A stretch of 11,465 bases of DNA, from NCBI GenBank assembly GCA_900553355.1, contig USDK01000074.1, positions 1-11,465 of the forward strand, given 5' to 3'. The notes under the pieces are model-generated. The model saw only the letters and a list, made by a program, of their open reading frames with translations. It ran no database searches and was not told the origin of the DNA. This document shows positions 1-6,659 of this stretch, piece by piece. The translations under genes were made by a program, and so were the position numbers. The stretch comes from an uncultured Lachnospiraceae bacterium. GTDB taxonomy: Bacteria; Bacillota; Clostridia; Lachnospirales; Lachnospiraceae. Numbering within the stretch: the stretch's first letter is position 1; each line of letters starts with the position of its first letter.

Positions 1-42
1 GACAACCAAAAAACTTTATATTTTTTTCACTGTCTACTTGAC

Positions 43-76
43 GGGGAGCACACCATTTGCAAAAGTGTACGTCCCC
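43..76. repeat. Imperfect palindrome, possible dispersed extragenic repeat
   Basis: GGGGA at 43-47 pairs with TCCCC at 72-76. After one bulged base (G71), G48 pairs with C70, and ACAC at 50-53 pairs with GTGT at 65-68. The loop contains the small palindrome TTTGCAAA (56-63). No T-run follows, so it is not a standard terminator. It lies upstream of the folC promoter, outside any recognisable gene; short open frames cross it but have no start or family resemblance. It looks like a REP/MITE-type extragenic element. That is an inference, because only one copy is in the window. Confidence 0.4.
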
Positions 77-85
77 ATTTACCAC

Positions 86-114
86 TTGTAGGAATCTGAT
101 TTTAGTGATATGAT
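86..114 (+). promoter_or_regulatory. Sigma-A-type promoter of the folate operon
   Basis: A -35-like TTGTAG (86-91) is followed by a 17-base spacer and TATGAT (109-114), which is preceded by TGA, an extended -10. Transcription would start near 121, giving a leader of about 33 bases before the folC GTG. That is too short for a riboswitch. No operator is obvious beyond the palindrome further upstream. Confidence 0.65.
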
Positions 115-153
115 GGGAAACAGGGAAAATTTCATAGAAGGGAAAGAAAGAAC

Positions 154-1464
154 GTGACCTACAAAGAAGCAAGGGTATATTTGGACCGCGTGTCGAAATA
201 CGGAAGTGTACTTGGCTTGGATACGATTCGTGAACTGTTGCATGAACTGGGTGATCCCCAGAAGGATCTGAAGTTCATACACATCGCCGGAACCAATGGA
301 AAAGGATCTGTGCTCGCATACACTTCATCCGTATTAAGCGAAGCAGGATACCGGACCGGCAGATATGTATCGCCGACAGTGATTTCCTATCTGGAGCGGA
401 TTCAGATAGACGGCGCCTTTATATCTGAAGAAGCATTTGCCAGACTGACCGAAAAAGCAAAGCAAGCTATTGCCCGCATGGAAGCAGCCGGTAAGTCAAG
501 TCCGACTGTTTTTGAAGTGGAAACCGCAATAGCTTTTTTATATTTCAAAGAAGAACATTGTGATCTGGTTGTCCTGGAGTGTGGAATGGGCGGAGAAGGA
601 GACGCCACCAATATCATTCCGCCTCCTGTATGCGCAGTATTTACGTCCATCGGCCTGGATCACCTGGGTGTTCTCGGCGACAGCCTTGAAGAGATTGCCC
701 GCACAAAAGCCGGTATTATCAAAGCAAAGAGCTGTGTCGTCTCGGCTCCCCAGCGTCCAGAAGTCCTTCAGGAGCTTCAAAGCCGGGCCGGTGCTTACGG
801 ATGCCCGTTCTATCAGACTGAGGAAGCAGATATCCGCCAGCTCCAGGAAAATTACCGGGGACAGACGATCACTTACCGCTCACAGGATCCTCTCTATGTT
901 CCGCTGACCGGAAAACACCAGGCTGTCAATGCAGCCACGGCTTTAAACGTCATCTCCTGTCTCAGAGAAAACGGATATTCTATTTCAAAAGAGGCTGTCC
1001 AGCGTGGCTTTCATAAAGTTCAGTGGTTTGGACGCTTTACCTGTCTTCAGGAAGCGCCCCTGTTTTTCATAGACGGCGCCCACAATCCTCCTGCCGTACG
1101 ATGTCTTGCCCAGACGTTAAGGCACTGCTTTCCTGGCAGGAACTTTATTCTGATCATGGGCGTTTTCAAGGATAAGGAATACGATCAGATTGCCCGGATC
1201 ATGACTCCGCTGGCAAAATCCATCCATACTGTCACGCTTCCGGATGTATCCCGCAGCCTTCCTGCCGCCGTGCTGAAGGAAACTTTTTTAAAGTACTGCC
1301 CCCCAGAAGTCTCTGTCACACAGGAACCTGACATCAGGGCAGCTGTCAGCGCCGCTTTGTCACAGGCCGGCGCCCAGGACATCATCGTTGCCTTTGGCTC
1401 TCTTTCCTATCTTGGAGAGACTGCCAGAATTTTAAATCAAATCAAAAAAGGGAAAGAGGAATAG
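154..1464 (+). CDS. folC: Folylpolyglutamate synthase / dihydrofolate synthase
   Basis: FolC is a cytoplasmic Mur-ligase-family enzyme. It uses ATP to add glutamate to dihydropteroate (giving dihydrofolate) and usually also to extend the polyglutamate tail of folates. The 436 residues match the family length. Visible motifs are the P-loop HIAGTNGKGSV (43-53), the ECGMGGEGDATN region (142-153), SIGLDH (165-170) with its metal-binding His, KAGIIK (185-190) with the Lys that is carbamylated in studied enzymes, GKHQAVNAATA (253-263), and IDGAHNP (306-312) in the C-terminal domain. The start is GTG, with GAAGGG about 11 bases upstream. It is the first gene of the folate operon; folE begins four bases after its stop. 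One oddity is that the loop usually written G-L-G-G-R-L-D-A-T-N has Glu-Gly in place of Arg-Leu here. Whether it is bifunctional or only one of the two activities cannot be told from sequence. Confidence 0.95.
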   Translation: MTYKEARVYLDRVSKYGSVLGLDTIRELLHELGDPQKDLKFIHIAGTNGKGSVLAYTSSVLSEAGYRTGRYVSPTVISYLERIQIDGAFISEEAFARLTEKAKQAIARMEAAGKSSPTVFEVETAIAFLYFKEEHCDLVVLECGMGGEGDATNIIPPPVCAVFTSIGLDHLGVLGDSLEEIARTKAGIIKAKSCVVSAPQRPEVLQELQSRAGAYGCPFYQTEEADIRQLQENYRGQTITYRSQDPLYVPLTGKHQAVNAATALNVISCLRENGYSISKEAVQRGFHKVQWFGRFTCLQEAPLFFIDGAHNPPAVRCLAQTLRHCFPGRNFILIMGVFKDKEYDQIARIMTPLAKSIHTVTLPDVSRSLPAAVLKETFLKYCPPEVSVTQEPDIRAAVSAALSQAGAQDIIVAFGSLSYLGETARILNQIKKGKEE

Positions 1465-1468
1465 AATC

Positions 1469-2032
1469 ATGATCGATCAGGATAAAATTAAAGAAGGTGT
1501 CCGACTCCTCTTAGAAGGAATCGGCGAAGATCCTTCCAGAGAAGGTCTTCTGGAAACACCGGACAGAATTGCAAGGATGTATGAAGAACTCTTCGGAGGA
1601 ATGGATGAAGATCCTTCCGACCATCTGACCAAAATGTTCCACACAGATAACACAGAGATCGTGCTGGAAAAAGATATTACCTTCTACTCCACCTGCGAAC
1701 ACCACATGCTGCCTTTCTTTGGGAAGGCCCATATCGCATATATCCCCGATGGAAAAGTCGCAGGTTTAAGCAAGCTTGCCCGCACTGTCGAAGTATATGC
1801 CAGAAGGCTTCAGCTGCAGGAACAGCTGACGGACCAGATTGCTGATGCACTCATGACCTGCATGCATCCCAAGGGGGTTATGGTCATGACGGAAGCAGAG
1901 CATCTGTGCATGACCATGCGCGGTATCAAAAAGCCGGGAAGCAAAACAGTAAGCCTGGCAAGACGGGGAATGTTCCAGACAGATCCTTCTCTGGAAGACC
2001 GGTTTTTCCGTATGCTGGAAAGGAAGGCCTGA
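1469..2032 (+). CDS. folE: GTP cyclohydrolase I (GTP cyclohydrolase 1 type 1)
   Basis: FolE converts GTP to 7,8-dihydroneopterin triphosphate plus formate, the first committed step of folate synthesis. The protein is 187 residues, normal for the bacterial T-fold enzyme. The zinc and catalytic set is complete: CEHH at 76-79 (Cys76 and His79 as zinc ligands, His78 catalytic) and H-L-C at 145-147 (Cys147 the third zinc ligand). The family signatures EGLLETPDRIARMYEELF (25-42), GLSKLARTVEVYARRLQ (99-115) and TMRGIKKPGS (149-158) are also clear. The start is ATG; AGAGGA (1455-1460), lying in the end of folC, has good spacing. It is the second gene of the folate operon, and the HD-hydrolase gene starts one base after its stop, so the two are probably translationally coupled. 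The product is the substrate for whatever removes the phosphates before FolB. Confidence 0.97.
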   Translation: MIDQDKIKEGVRLLLEGIGEDPSREGLLETPDRIARMYEELFGGMDEDPSDHLTKMFHTDNTEIVLEKDITFYSTCEHHMLPFFGKAHIAYIPDGKVAGLSKLARTVEVYARRLQLQEQLTDQIADALMTCMHPKGVMVMTEAEHLCMTMRGIKKPGSKTVSLARRGMFQTDPSLEDRFFRMLERKA

Positions 2033-2033
2033 T

Positions 2034-2552
2034 ATGGAATCCAGAACCCTGTCAATCACCGAAAGGCGGCTGGAGGCAATCCGCAGGCACTCCTTGTATC
2101 AGACGTCAATGCACCGCCTTTTAGAGCTGGAACAAAGCCGGATATTCTGCCGCCACGGCATGGAACATCTGCTGGATGTGGCAAGGATTGCCTATATTCG
2201 AAGCCTGGAACGAGAACTTCCGCTTTCCCGGGATCTGATCTACGCCGCTGCCCTTCTCCACGACATCGGCAAATGGCGGCAATATGAAGACGGCACGCCT
2301 CATGAGCTTGCCAGTGAACAGATTGCAGGAGAGATCCTGTGGAGTCTTCCGGAATCCCTTAGATTTTCTTCTGAAGAGACCAGACAGATTCTTACTGCAA
2401 TCCGGGGACACCGCAGGCTCCGGCCTGACCCAGAGCCCCTGGAAGCTTTGCTTTATGAAAGCGACAAGGCCTCCAGAGCCTGTTTTTGTTGCCCTGCTCT
2501 TGATGAATGTAACTGGAGCGATGAAAAAAAGAACATGGAGATTAACATATGA
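2034..2552 (+). CDS. HD-domain hydrolase of the folate operon
   Basis: This 172-residue HD-superfamily metal-dependent phosphohydrolase has a full set of candidate metal ligands: His41/His45 in CRHGMEHLLDVAR (39-51), His76-Asp77 in LLHDIGKW (74-81), His90, His126 and Asp144 in ESDKASRAC (142-150). A cysteine cluster follows (Cys150, 152, 153, 159). AGGAAGG lies about five bases before its ATG. It starts one base after folE, and its stop overlaps the folP start as ATGA, so it is firmly part of the folate operon. The family shows phosphoester hydrolysis, but the substrate is not visible. From context I infer it removes phosphates from dihydroneopterin triphosphate or monophosphate, the step between FolE and FolB that no other gene here covers. 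A precedent is archaeal MptB, an HD enzyme acting on dihydroneopterin cyclic phosphate. A nucleotide or signalling phosphodiesterase role is the alternative. Confidence 0.85.
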   Translation: MESRTLSITERRLEAIRRHSLYQTSMHRLLELEQSRIFCRHGMEHLLDVARIAYIRSLERELPLSRDLIYAAALLHDIGKWRQYEDGTPHELASEQIAGEILWSLPESLRFSSEETRQILTAIRGHRRLRPDPEPLEALLYESDKASRACFCCPALDECNWSDEKKNMEINI

Positions 2553-3361
2553 TTATCAGAGACAGAATATTTTACACCGACAGACACACTTATATTATGG
2601 GAATCTTAAACACCACGCCGGACTCCTTTTCCGACGGGGGAAAATATAATCATCTGGATGCGGCTCTTCGCCACGCCGAGGAAATGATCCGGGAAGGAGC
2701 TGATATCCTGGATATCGGCGGAGAATCTACCCGCCCCGGTCACACACAGATCTCCGACGAGGAAGAGATCAGCCGCACAGCCCCGGTCATTGAGGCCATA
2801 CGAAAGCGGTTTGACATTCCACTTTCCATTGACACCTATAAAGCCGCCGTTGCCCGGTGTGCTCTGGAAGCAGGCGCTGATCTGGTCAATGACATCTGGG
2901 GGCTGAAGTATGATCCAAAAATGGCAGAAACCATTCAGGAATTTCACGCTTCCTGCTGCCTGATGCACAACCGGATGGAACCGGATTACCAGGATTTCTT
3001 TCCCGATTTTCTGGATGACCTGCGCACCTGTATTCAGATTGCCAAAGGCGCAGGGATTCCCGATGACCGGATTCTTCTGGACCCGGGCGTCGGATTTGGC
3101 AAGACCTATGAAATGAATCTCGCCGTCATCCGTGATCTTAAACGTATGCAGATTCTCGGCTACCCGATACTTCTTGGCACCTCGCGAAAATCTGTAATTG
3201 GGCTGACCCTTGATCTGCCTTCTGATGAGCGCGAGGAAGGCACCCTTGCCACCACCGTGTATGGGATGATGAACGGATGCTCCTTTGTCCGTGTCCATGA
3301 TGTGCGGGCCAATGTCCGTGCTGTCAGAATGACAGAAGCCATCCGTGACTGTACATTATAA
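2549..3361 (+). CDS. folP: Dihydropteroate synthase
   Basis: FolP is the cytoplasmic TIM-barrel enzyme that joins p-aminobenzoate to 6-hydroxymethyl-7,8-dihydropterin pyrophosphate to give dihydropteroate; it is the sulfonamide target. The 270 residues are typical. All main signatures are present: IMGILNTTPDSFSDGGKY (16-33) with Asn21, DIGGESTRPG (55-64) with Thr61-Arg62, SIDT (93-96), NDIWG (114-118) with Asn114, LLDPGVGFGKT (176-186) with Asp178 and Lys185, LLGTSRKS (208-215) with Lys214, and VRVHDV (247-252) with Arg248 and His250. The loops where sulfonamide-resistance changes usually arise (22-28 and 60-64) look wild type, which does not by itself prove sensitivity. The ATG overlaps the stop of the HD gene by four bases, and GGAG lies at 2537-2540. 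It is the fourth gene of the operon. Confidence 0.97.
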   Translation: MIIRDRIFYTDRHTYIMGILNTTPDSFSDGGKYNHLDAALRHAEEMIREGADILDIGGESTRPGHTQISDEEEISRTAPVIEAIRKRFDIPLSIDTYKAAVARCALEAGADLVNDIWGLKYDPKMAETIQEFHASCCLMHNRMEPDYQDFFPDFLDDLRTCIQIAKGAGIPDDRILLDPGVGFGKTYEMNLAVIRDLKRMQILGYPILLGTSRKSVIGLTLDLPSDEREEGTLATTVYGMMNGCSFVRVHDVRANVRAVRMTEAIRDCTL

Positions 3362-3377
3362 AGATATTTATATTATG

Positions 3378-3382
3378 AAAGG
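3378..3382 (+). promoter_or_regulatory. Ribosome binding site that decides the folB-folK start
   Basis: AAAGG at 3378-3382 is seven bases before the ATG at 3390. The earlier in-frame starts, GTG 3345 (inside folP) and ATG 3375, lack a comparable site. The 3390 start also places the FolB domain at its usual N-terminus. Confidence 0.55.
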
Positions 3383-3389
3383 CTGTATT

Positions 3390-4229
3390 ATGAAAGATCA
3401 GATCATCATTAAAAAACTGGAAGTATTTGCTAATCACGGAGTATTCCAGGAGGAACAGAGACTGGGGCAGAAGTTTGTCGTTTCAGCCATTTTGTATACA
3501 GATACACGCCGGGCCGGAAAAACTGATGACCTTACGGCTTCTATCGACTATGGGACAGTCTGCCGGACCATCACAGATTTTCTGACGACACATACCTATA
3601 AACTATTGGAACGAGCCGCAGAATGCCTGGCCGAAGAACTTCTCCTCCACACGCCTGGGCTTTCTTCTCTCCGCCTCGAGATAGAAAAGCCATGGGCCCC
3701 TCTGGGACTTCCTCTCCAGACCGTATCTGTCGCGATCGAAAGAGGATGGCATACCGCTTACCTTGGCCTTGGTTCGAACCTTGGAGACAAAGAAGGCTAC
3801 TTAAATGAAGCCATTCAGGCATTAAAGGATACTTCCTCCTGTCATGTGGAAGCTGTTTCAGATTTTCTGGTCACCAGTCCCTATGGCGTCACAGACCAGG
3901 ATGATTTTGTCAATGCCTGCCTGAAGCTTCGCACTCTTCTCTCTCCCCGGGAACTCCTCACAGAGCTGCACCGTATCGAGCAGAACGCCGGCAGGGAGCG
4001 GACCTTGCGCTGGGGGCCAAGAACACTGGATCTAGATATCCTGTTCTATGACGATCTGATCCTTGGAGATCCGGATCTTTGTATTCCCCATGTGGATCTG
4101 GCAAACCGGGACTTCGTTCTTCGTCCTCTGTGCCAGATTGCCCCATATCTTCGCCATCCGGTTACCGGAAAGACAGTGTGGGAAATGCAGAATACACTTA
4201 CCTCGGGCCAGACAAAGCCCTCTCCCTGA
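3390..4229 (+). CDS. folBK: Fused dihydroneopterin aldolase - HPPK
   Basis: This is a two-domain protein of 279 residues from the chosen start. Residues 1-120 are dihydroneopterin aldolase (FolB), which cleaves 7,8-dihydroneopterin to 6-hydroxymethyl-dihydropterin and glycolaldehyde. Glu22 in EEQRLGQKF and Lys100 in KPWAPLGLP match the catalytic pair of the Staphylococcus aureus enzyme. Residues from about 122 on are 6-hydroxymethyl-dihydropterin pyrophosphokinase (FolK), with YLGLGSNLGDK (124-134), TSPYG (162-166), and RWGPRTLDLDIL (207-218) carrying the Mg-binding Asp214 and Asp216. The fusion lets the product of one step pass to the next, and the FolK product feeds FolP, encoded just upstream. 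An open frame reaches back to GTG 3345 inside folP, but the ribosome binding site supports 3390. It is the last gene of the folate operon; the terminator begins two bases after its stop. Confidence 0.93.
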   Translation: MKDQIIIKKLEVFANHGVFQEEQRLGQKFVVSAILYTDTRRAGKTDDLTASIDYGTVCRTITDFLTTHTYKLLERAAECLAEELLLHTPGLSSLRLEIEKPWAPLGLPLQTVSVAIERGWHTAYLGLGSNLGDKEGYLNEAIQALKDTSSCHVEAVSDFLVTSPYGVTDQDDFVNACLKLRTLLSPRELLTELHRIEQNAGRERTLRWGPRTLDLDILFYDDLILGDPDLCIPHVDLANRDFVLRPLCQIAPYLRHPVTGKTVWEMQNTLTSGQTKPSP

Positions 4230-4230
4230 G

Positions 4231-4272
4231 AAAAAACAGGCGCCCCTGTCATCAGGAGCGCCTGTTTTTTTT
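4231..4272. terminator. Bidirectional intrinsic terminator
   Basis: ACAGGCGC (4236-4243) pairs with GCGCCTGT (4258-4265). The inner CCTG (4245-4248) pairs with CAGG (4253-4256) around a TCAT loop, with one C-A mismatch. Six A's precede the stem and eight T's (4265-4272) follow it, so it can end transcription on either strand. It sits between the converging stops of folB-folK (4229) and the ACT gene (4281). Confidence 0.93.
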
Positions 4273-4280
4273 GTGTCTCA

Positions 4281-4724
4281 TTATTGATTTGCCCGGTATG
4301 CCTCGTCCGCGCTGTATACGTCAAATCCACTGTTCTTCAGAATATCAATGACCTTTAAGGGATCGTCACTCTTTAAGACGGCTGCCGCATCACTTCCATT
4401 AGCAAATGCATACATATACTCAATGTTGACCTGTCCTTCCACAATCTGGTGCATTGCTTTACTGAGAGATCCCGTTGCATGGGGTACCCGAAGCGCCACC
4501 ACATCGGTCAGCATCGCCGTGATCCCATCCTTTTTCAGGGCTTCACGCCCTTTCTGCGGGTCAGAGACGATCATTCTGAGCATCCCATATTCTGTAGTAT
4601 CCGCCAGGCTGAGTGCCACGATATTAACATCATTTTTTGCAAGCACATCCAGCACATCGTCCAGACGTCCTTCTCTGTTTTCCAAGAAAACCGATAACTG
4701 CTGAATCGTATTATTTGTACCCAT
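4281..4724 (-). CDS. Tandem ACT-domain protein
   Basis: This is a small cytoplasmic protein of 147 residues made of two ACT domains (about 7-70 and 74-140) and nothing else. ACT1 has the LSVFLENREGRLDDVLDVL pattern (10-28), in which the loop around Glu18-Gly19 matches the usual ligand-binding position. ACT2 begins VVALRVPHATGSLSKA (75-90). ACT domains bind amino acids or related small molecules. Stand-alone double-ACT proteins next to phenylacetate-CoA ligase and IOR genes are a known arrangement in anaerobes, but their ligand is not established. I infer a sensor or allosteric partner for aryl-acid/aromatic amino acid metabolism. The ATG is preceded by AAGGGGGAA with good spacing, and the gene begins 14 bases after the ligase stop. 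It is the last gene of the ior operon and ends at the shared terminator. Confidence 0.88.
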   Translation of the reverse strand: MGTNNTIQQLSVFLENREGRLDDVLDVLAKNDVNIVALSLADTTEYGMLRMIVSDPQKGREALKKDGITAMLTDVVALRVPHATGSLSKAMHQIVEGQVNIEYMYAFANGSDAAAVLKSDDPLKVIDILKNSGFDVYSADEAYRANQ

Positions 4725-4738
4725 GACATTTCCCCCTT

Positions 4739-6070
4739 TTACAAATCTCTGTTATCAATGACACGTTTCGCTTTTCCTTCGCTTCTCTGGATGGTCTTTG
4801 GCTCTACCAGCTTCACTCTCACGGATACTCCCAGCGCCTGTTTCAGCACAGCGCCTACTTTATTTTTCAGGTCATCCAGTTTACGGATTTCATCTGAGAA
4901 ATATTTTTCATCCACTTCTACCATGACGGTCAGTACATCCAGATTGTTCTCGCGGTCTACGATCATCAGATAATGCGGAGCTACTCCTCCTCCCATGGAC
5001 AGAAGCGCTGCCTCTACCTGAGTCGGGAATACATTGACGCCGCGGATGACCTTCATATCATCGGTACGTCCGGTAAACTTCTGGATCCGCGGAAGGGTTC
5101 TTCCGCATTCGCACGCCGTATGGTCGATACTGGTCAGATCCTTGGTGCGGTAACGGATCAGCGGCATTCCTTCTTTGACTAACGTCGTAAATACCAGCTC
5201 TCCGGTCTCTCCGTCTGCGCATGGAGTCTGGTCTGCCGGATTCAGGATCTCCGGATAGAAGAAGTCCTCATGTACATGCAGGCCCTTATGATGGATACAA
5301 TCCATAGCCACGCCAGGGCCGGTGATCTCACAAAGTCCGTAGATATCAAATGTATTGATGTGCAGGATACTCTCGATCTTTTTTCTCATCTCATCAGTCC
5401 AGGGCTCTGCACCGTTGATGCTGGCTTTTAACTGCAGACGGTCTACGATGCCCGCCTCTTGCGCCGCCTCTGCCAGATATACAGCATAGGATGGAGTACA
5501 GGCAAATGCTGTCGCTCCAAAGTCTTCCATACACATCAGCTGCCGCTTGGTATTTCCGGCAGACATCGGAATCGCCATGGCTCCCAGTGCCTTTGCTCCA
5601 AAATCAAGCCCCATGCCTCCGGTAAACAGTCCATATCCATAGCAGATATGAATCCGGTCTGCCGCTGTCAGCCCTGCCATGGTAAGCCCTCTGGCCACAC
5701 ATTCTCCCCATACGTCCACATCCTTCTGCGTATAGGAAGCCAGGGTCAGCTTTCCGGTCGTTCCTGAGGTTCCCTGTACTCTGACGATCTGTTCCTGGGG
5801 AACCGCCAGCAGTCCGAATGGATAGTGGTCTCTTAAATCTTCTTTGGTCGTAAATGGAAGCTTATCGATATCCTCGATTCCTTTGATATCTCCAGGCTCT
5901 ACTCCCAGCTCATCCATTTTTTTCCGGTAAAACTCTACATGTTCATAAACATTTTTCACCTGCTTTACCAGCCGCTCGCTCTGCAGAGCAGTCATTTCAT
6001 CCCTGCTCATGCACTCTTTCTCGGGATCTCTGATCTTCTCCACCCAGTTTTCCAGCGCTACTCCTGCCAT
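4739..6070 (-). CDS. paaK: Phenylacetate-CoA ligase family (aryl-acid CoA ligase)
   Basis: This ANL-superfamily adenylate-forming ligase activates an aryl acid with ATP and joins it to CoA, releasing AMP and pyrophosphate. It is 443 residues, normal for PaaK-like enzymes. Motifs in order are the phosphate loop TSGTTGKLT (101-109), YGLCEITGPG (244-253), the adenylate-binding IRYRTKDL (305-312), the hinge region GRTDDMKVIRGVNVFPTQVE (334-353), and a C-terminal EGKAKRV (431-437) containing the likely catalytic Lys. Leu108 replaces the Pro usually found in the phosphate loop. The start has GGGAGGAGAG just upstream. It lies 19 bases after iorB. The partner genes point to phenylacetate, indoleacetate or 4-hydroxyphenylacetate as substrates; which one is preferred is not visible. 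The ligase would supply the aryl-acetyl-CoA used or produced by IorAB. Confidence 0.9.
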   Translation of the reverse strand: MAGVALENWVEKIRDPEKECMSRDEMTALQSERLVKQVKNVYEHVEFYRKKMDELGVEPGDIKGIEDIDKLPFTTKEDLRDHYPFGLLAVPQEQIVRVQGTSGTTGKLTLASYTQKDVDVWGECVARGLTMAGLTAADRIHICYGYGLFTGGMGLDFGAKALGAMAIPMSAGNTKRQLMCMEDFGATAFACTPSYAVYLAEAAQEAGIVDRLQLKASINGAEPWTDEMRKKIESILHINTFDIYGLCEITGPGVAMDCIHHKGLHVHEDFFYPEILNPADQTPCADGETGELVFTTLVKEGMPLIRYRTKDLTSIDHTACECGRTLPRIQKFTGRTDDMKVIRGVNVFPTQVEAALLSMGGGVAPHYLMIVDRENNLDVLTVMVEVDEKYFSDEIRKLDDLKNKVGAVLKQALGVSVRVKLVEPKTIQRSEGKAKRVIDNRDL

Positions 6071-6089
6071 TTTTCTCTCCTCCCGTTTT

Positions 6090-6659
6090 TTACAAGTGAT
6101 AACCTACGTCAAATGCTTTTTTATTAATTTCAATTGTCTTTGGCGGTACCGTCTTTTCGATCACTTCATACCATTGTTCTTTCGTAAAGTCCATATGCTG
6201 CGCGGCAATTCCAAGAACGATCAGATTAAATACTCTGGGATTGCCAAGCTTCTTTGCCTCTTCTGTCGCATCCACTGTGTAGACCTTGTGATGCTCCTTT
6301 AATGTCTCGATGATATGGTCTGGATACTGGGCTGCACCGATCACCACCGGCATGGGATCGATCCTCCAGTCATTGACCACCAAAGCTCCGTCTTTTTTCA
6401 GGAAATGTGCATATCTTAAGGCTTCCAGACGTTCAAATGCGATGATTACATCTGCCTGTCCTTCTTCTACGATAGGCTCTGCCACATTTTCACCGTAGCG
6501 CACAAAAGTCACCACGCTTCCGCCTCTCTGCGCCATTCCATGAACCTCAGAAAGCTTCACATCATATCCTCCGGCAATCGCCAGTCCTCCCAGTACCCTG
6601 CTGGTCAGGAGTGTTCCCTGTCCGCCGACGCCGACGATCATAATATTCTTTGTCTCCAT
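6090..6659 (-). CDS. iorB: Indolepyruvate ferredoxin oxidoreductase, beta subunit
   Basis: IorB is the gamma-type (catalytic gamma domain) subunit of the two-subunit, oxygen-sensitive IOR, which oxidatively decarboxylates aryl-pyruvates to aryl-acetyl-CoA, CO2 and reduced ferredoxin. At 189 residues it matches the family. Signatures are the nucleotide-type loop GVGGQGTLLTSRVLG (10-24) and EVHGMAQRGGSVVTFVRYG (38-56), followed by IIAFERLEALRY (72-83). The ATG shares one base with the iorA stop (TAATG), giving strong translational coupling, as expected for subunits made in equal amounts. The paaK gene follows after 19 bases. The protein itself carries no iron-sulfur cysteine motif; those are in IorA. 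Confidence 0.93.
   Translation of the reverse strand: METKNIMIVGVGGQGTLLTSRVLGGLAIAGGYDVKLSEVHGMAQRGGSVVTFVRYGENVAEPIVEEGQADVIIAFERLEALRYAHFLKKDGALVVNDWRIDPMPVVIGAAQYPDHIIETLKEHHKVYTVDATEEAKKLGNPRVFNLIVLGIAAQHMDFTKEQWYEVIEKTVPPKTIEINKKAFDVGYHL

Noticed and set aside
1..99. End of an upstream gene reading into the window
   Set aside because: Two plus frames are open from the left edge (to stops near 91 and 99), but the peptides resemble no known family and cross the palindrome, so a coding tail is not supported.
100..153. Possible tetrahydrofolate riboswitch before the folate operon
   Set aside because: The likely transcript leader is only about 33 bases, too short for the known THF riboswitch, and no fitting conserved core or pseudoknot was seen.
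2606..3298. Long minus-strand open frame of 230 codons opposite folP
   Set aside because: It is antisense to a fully conserved FolP with all catalytic motifs, and it shows no recognisable family and no ribosome binding site.
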